Assembly: GCF_002775205.1 (NCBI RefSeq)
Contig: NC_036459.1
Coordinates: 1,220,492 to 1,284,491 of the forward strand
From: Xiphophorus maculatus
Lineage: Eukaryota; Chordata; Actinopteri; Cyprinodontiformes; Poeciliidae
Reading direction: 5' to 3'
DNA length: 64,000 bases
Each line of letters starts with the position of its first letter. The first letter of the stretch is position 1. A program made the translations under genes and the position numbers. This document shows, in pieces, positions 61,112 through 64,000 of this stretch. The notes under the pieces are model-generated. The model did not search any database, had not been told where the DNA came from, and saw only the letters and a list, made by a program, of their open reading frames with translations.

Positions 61112-63229
61112 ATGGGGAAAATTAACGGATGCCTGAAAGTTTTGTTCATCATCTTCAATTCTTTGTTTACAGTAAGTAAAATAATTTTGTAAGTAATTGA
61201 TCATATTTGTGAGGAAATGTTCTTTCCAAAGTTAATTAAAGTTTTTATAATGTTTCTTAACGTGAGAAACTTTGTGAGGCCAGCAGGTAAAATATTTAAA
61301 ATAATTTTTAAAATGCTTAAAAAGCAGTAACTGGAAATAAAACTAGTAAACTGTTTACTTGTGGTTATTTTGTTTAGTTAATAATTACATGTTAATATTT
61401 CTAAGAAATTTATTTGTTTTTAATGTAAATTCATTTTATACTGTTACTGTAGATTCTAGATCAAATTAATCATTTCTGTCCACTTTAATCATTAAACTGT
61501 TAATTTAATCTTGACTGCAGTTAAAGGTGATTAACATTAATTTTACATTAATTAAATCTTTTTATGTCCGGTATCCTCTGGTTGAGGTTTTAGTTTTATT
61601 TTGCTCTCTAGTGTTTTAATGCAGAAATTACAAATATGTGAGAAAACATTCATTTTAAAAGTATTTATTTAAGAATCCACCATAAAATGATCCATTTATG
61701 CTCTGAGATGTGAAATCAGCTTATTTGGACCTGATGTGGATCAAATCCTGCGTCCTGCGTTCACTCATAGAGACTATTATGATCTTTATGTGAACATCTT
61801 TCAGTGTTTTTATGATATAAATAACAGGAATGTATTTGTTGAATAAACCTTTCCTCTTTTCTTCAGTGTTTTGGGGCCTTGATGATGTACGGTTTAGGAC
61901 GCATCGCGGCCAACGGATACCAGGTAAAACAAACACAACTCTGGTTAAAAATGATTTCAGAAGGGAACCAGGTATAGTATCTGTTCACAGAGAGAGAAAT
62001 AGATGTGGGTGATGTTCTGTAACAATCAGTTTGCTGTCTCGTTTGTTTTTGCTGTTTTGGATCAGATGGGAGGAACGGGCAGCCTGAACATGATCACAGG
62101 TTGGATTTTTGCCGTTGGCGTTGTTGGAATCTCCTTGCTTGGGAGCCACGGAGCGCGCACTGAGAATAAATGCTGCCTCACGGCTGTACGTACAGCATGA
62201 TTCACACAACACAAAGCTAAATTAAAATAAATGATTTACAGTTTATATTGTTTTCTGTGCAGTTTGCAGTTTTCATGGGGATCGGATTGGTTCTCATGCT
62301 AATCTTTGGAGTCGCTGCCATTGTTTTAAAAAAACAGGTAATTACTAAAAAGTTCATGTGGTGCAGAAAATGGACAGAGTTCAAACGGGTCGTCTGAGAT
62401 GCTGCAGGTTCTGTTGGTTGAGCATCAGCGGTGTCTGCTCAACCAACTGAACCACTGCAGAACCACTGCAGAACCACTGCAGAACCCCTGCTCCTGCCCC
62501 TGCTCCTGCTCCTGCCCCTGCTCCTCCTGCTCCTACTCCTCCTCCTCCTCCCCCTGCCCCTGCCCCTGCTCCTGCCCCTGCTCCTCCTGCTCCTACTCCT
62601 CCTCCTCCTCCCCCTGCCCCTGCCCCTGCTCCTGCCCCTGCTCCTCCTGCTCCTACTCCTCCTCCTCCTCCCCCTGCCCCTGCCCCTGCCCCTGCAGTGG
62701 TTCTGCAAACTGCGGTTTGGTTAACTCAGACCACAGTAAACAGTCTGACAGCTGCAGGCCACACTGTTTGGTGCATCCAATCACTAAATAACGATGAAAT
62801 TAGTCTCTTTGTTTCTGTCAAGTGTCAGAACACAAAACGTTGATTATTAGGAACACCCTCACTAAAGCACTCCACACCAAAGCAATGCAGATATCTCCGG
62901 TAATGACAACAGTTCTTGCTCTGGATTCACAACCTGCAACCTATAACTTAATAACTCACCTTCTGTTCTTCAGTATTGCCGTGAAGCTGAGGGGAAATGT
63001 GAAGCCGAGTTTCTCTTCAACATTAGCATTGGGGTCAATTTTGGATTTGCTTTCGTTGCTGTAAGTTTTGGTCATATTCTTTTACCACCATCATCTTTTT
63101 GTTCTCCTGTCTCTTCTAACCAACTTGTTCTTCCAGATGATGGGTTTGATCATTTCCACTAACATGATTAATCAGATCAGTCGTCACGACAACGCCGCAG
63201 TGCCAGCTATTGCAATGAGGACTTATTGA
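61112..63229 (+). CDS. Tetraspanin with missing large loop, gene E (possible pseudogene)
   Basis: Six clean phase-0 exons: 61112-61171, 61867-61923, 62066-62185, 62263-62337, 62974-63060, 63137-63229. Joined directly they give 163 aa. Exons 1-4 encode MGKINGCLK, TM1, TM2 (followed by SHGARTENKCC) and TM3 ending IVLKKQ. The last two encode YCREAEGKCEAEF, TM4 and the tail SRHDNAAVPAIAMRTY. These equal exons 1-4, 8 and 9 of C and D. The three loop exons that should lie at 62338-62973 are not intact. That span holds a C-rich minisatellite and a relic of the Cys-Cys-Gly exon. Either the gene is decaying or it makes a four-pass protein with a loop of about a dozen residues. Flanking splice sites and all six exons show no stop or frameshift. 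AATAAA is at 63598-63603 and 63756-63761. Confidence 0.75.
62481..62697. repeat. C-rich 60-bp minisatellite in gene E
   Basis: Units starting at 62521, 62581 and 62641 are near identical over 60 bases (CTCCTCCTGCTCCTACTCCT, then C/CT runs and CCCCTGCCCCTGCCCCTG). They are preceded by CTCCTGCCCCTG words and by (ACCACTGCAGA)3 at about 62451-62485. The minus strand has repeated GGGGCAGGGGCAGGGG followed by GGGGG, a G-quadruplex pattern. The 60-base period is a multiple of three and open in several frames. Confidence 0.9.
62709..62792 (+). pseudogene. Relic of gene E large-loop (Cys-Cys-Gly) exon
   Basis: One frame reads ANCGLVNSDHSKQ, then SDSCRPHC and LVHPITK before a stop. It lines up with the loop exon of D (QCCGVVSAEDWG, PASCQC) and of tspan8 ([18 protein letters not shown]). 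The first Cys of Cys-Cys-Gly is Asn, the Trp after Asp is His, and the acceptor AG that should precede it is missing: the nearest CAG, at 62695-62697, is out of phase. A weak donor GTGCAT starts at about 62774. Confidence 0.6.
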
Positions 63230-64000
63230 CCAATCAAGAACCTCCGAGTCTTGATGGGTTTTATGGAATGATGGAAGAATATTGTTCAGGTTTTCATGCT
63301 ATTTGTTTTGCCTTTGCATTGGTAAAAATGTTGCCACATAAAAATGTTTTGCTAAAACTGATCCCACATTTTCTCATGTTGTTACCGTAAATGTTGTGTT
63401 TTATTCTGATTGTTTGTGATCAGTTTTCAACGTTTCACACAAGCTTCATGTTCCCACAGCTGCTCTCAGTTTTCCTTCCCTTTTTCTCCTACATTTTGAT
63501 TTTGATTTTGGGTTTAGATGAAACTTTAAAACTCACCACAGGTTGAGGCTGCAAACATTTAACACATCCTGTCAAAAACAGTTACATAAAGTTTTCTAAT
63601 AAAACAAACCTCCACCTACTTACTTAATGTCTTTTTTTTCTTTTAATCTACTTTACTAAATTTGTAACAAAATCTATAAATTAAATTACTATGGGCATTT
63701 GTCCATAGTTTTCTTTCTATTTTGTTCCTTTGTGTTTCTGGTCTTTATTATTGCCAATAAAGGTTTTACTCTGAATCATTCCTTTGTGTTTCATTTCTTA
63801 CTTATTTCTTGTCTTCTTCCCTCTGTGACATTTGTTTTATGCTGTTGTATAAATGTGAGACTTTTTAAATTTTTCATCTGTAAATCATTTTGAGTCTTAG
63901 CTGAACTCCCAGTTGGTTGTTGATTAGTTTCCTTCTCAGGTTTTCTGTTCGTTACTCAGCCTTAGATTAGACTCACCTGGATCCAGTCTGGATCTCCAGC
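63230..64000. other. Gene E 3' UTR and downstream
   Basis: The 3' UTR probably ends after AATAAA at 63598 or 63756. Sequence to the window edge shows no exon I recognise. Confidence 0.6.

Noticed and set aside
62439-62708. Minus-strand Arg-Gly-rich 89-codon frame
   Set aside because: Antisense reading of the C-rich minisatellite; the repeat period keeps several frames open by chance.
62822-62892. Possible gene E exon ending at CCG before GTAATG (reads SEHKTLIIRNTLTKALHTK)
   Set aside because: Its only acceptor (AG at 62821-62822) puts the frame out of phase with exon 4 and gives an early stop. It may be a relic of exon 5 or of the 33-bp exon 7, but the match is too weak to call.

Overview
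This is genomic DNA from a vertebrate, almost certainly a teleost fish. The genes are split by GT-AG introns. There are long CA/TG tracts, fish-type interspersed repeats, pyrin-domain genes joined to fish-type PRY-SPRY (B30.2) exons, and a tandem tetraspanin family. The species cannot be named from the sequence. Gene models were built by hand from open frames, splice sites, reading phase and family motifs; no transcript or database search was possible.

Left end (1-7.3 kb, minus strand): two pyrin-domain genes lie head to tail. The first is PYD plus B30.2 and runs off the left edge. The second is complete: PYD, TRIM-type coiled coil, B30.2, 451 aa. Neither shows a RING or B-box. By family they are likely cytosolic innate-immune sensors or adaptors. 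Between and within them lie a hAT-like BED-finger relic, a tRNA-Ala-like relic and AT-rich degenerate arrays.

Middle and right (12.5-63.3 kb, plus strand): five tetraspanin genes in one orientation. Gene A (12.57-22.83 kb) is a clear tspan8. Gene B (28.64-35.33 kb) is divergent, with no CC motif after TM2 and a long tail. Genes C (38.80-42.70 kb), D (53.33-58.73 kb) and E (61.11-63.23 kb) form a closer subfamily with the same nine-exon, all-phase-0 layout and C-termini ending in Met-Lys/Arg-X-Tyr. Flanking DNA is also duplicated: the regions upstream of C and E match over about 1 kb, and the regions downstream of B and C match over about 300 bp. A decayed copy of gene B exon 1 lies near 24.2 kb. 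The locus has therefore grown and decayed by repeated segmental duplication.

The most unusual item is gene E. All its membrane-spanning exons and its tail are intact, but the large extracellular loop exons are missing or broken. The place where they should be is occupied by a C-rich 60-bp minisatellite whose minus strand is full of G4-type runs, followed by a relic of the loop exon in which Cys-Cys-Gly has become Asn-Cys-Gly. Skipping the loop keeps the frame and predicts a 163-aa four-pass protein with almost no large loop.

Other notable structures are a palindromic MITE-like element with a second copy downstream of gene B, a TG microsatellite that forms the 3' splice site of gene B's last exon, a roughly 23-copy array of RFX-like palindromes upstream of gene D, and a CAG tract of about 30 units between C and D.
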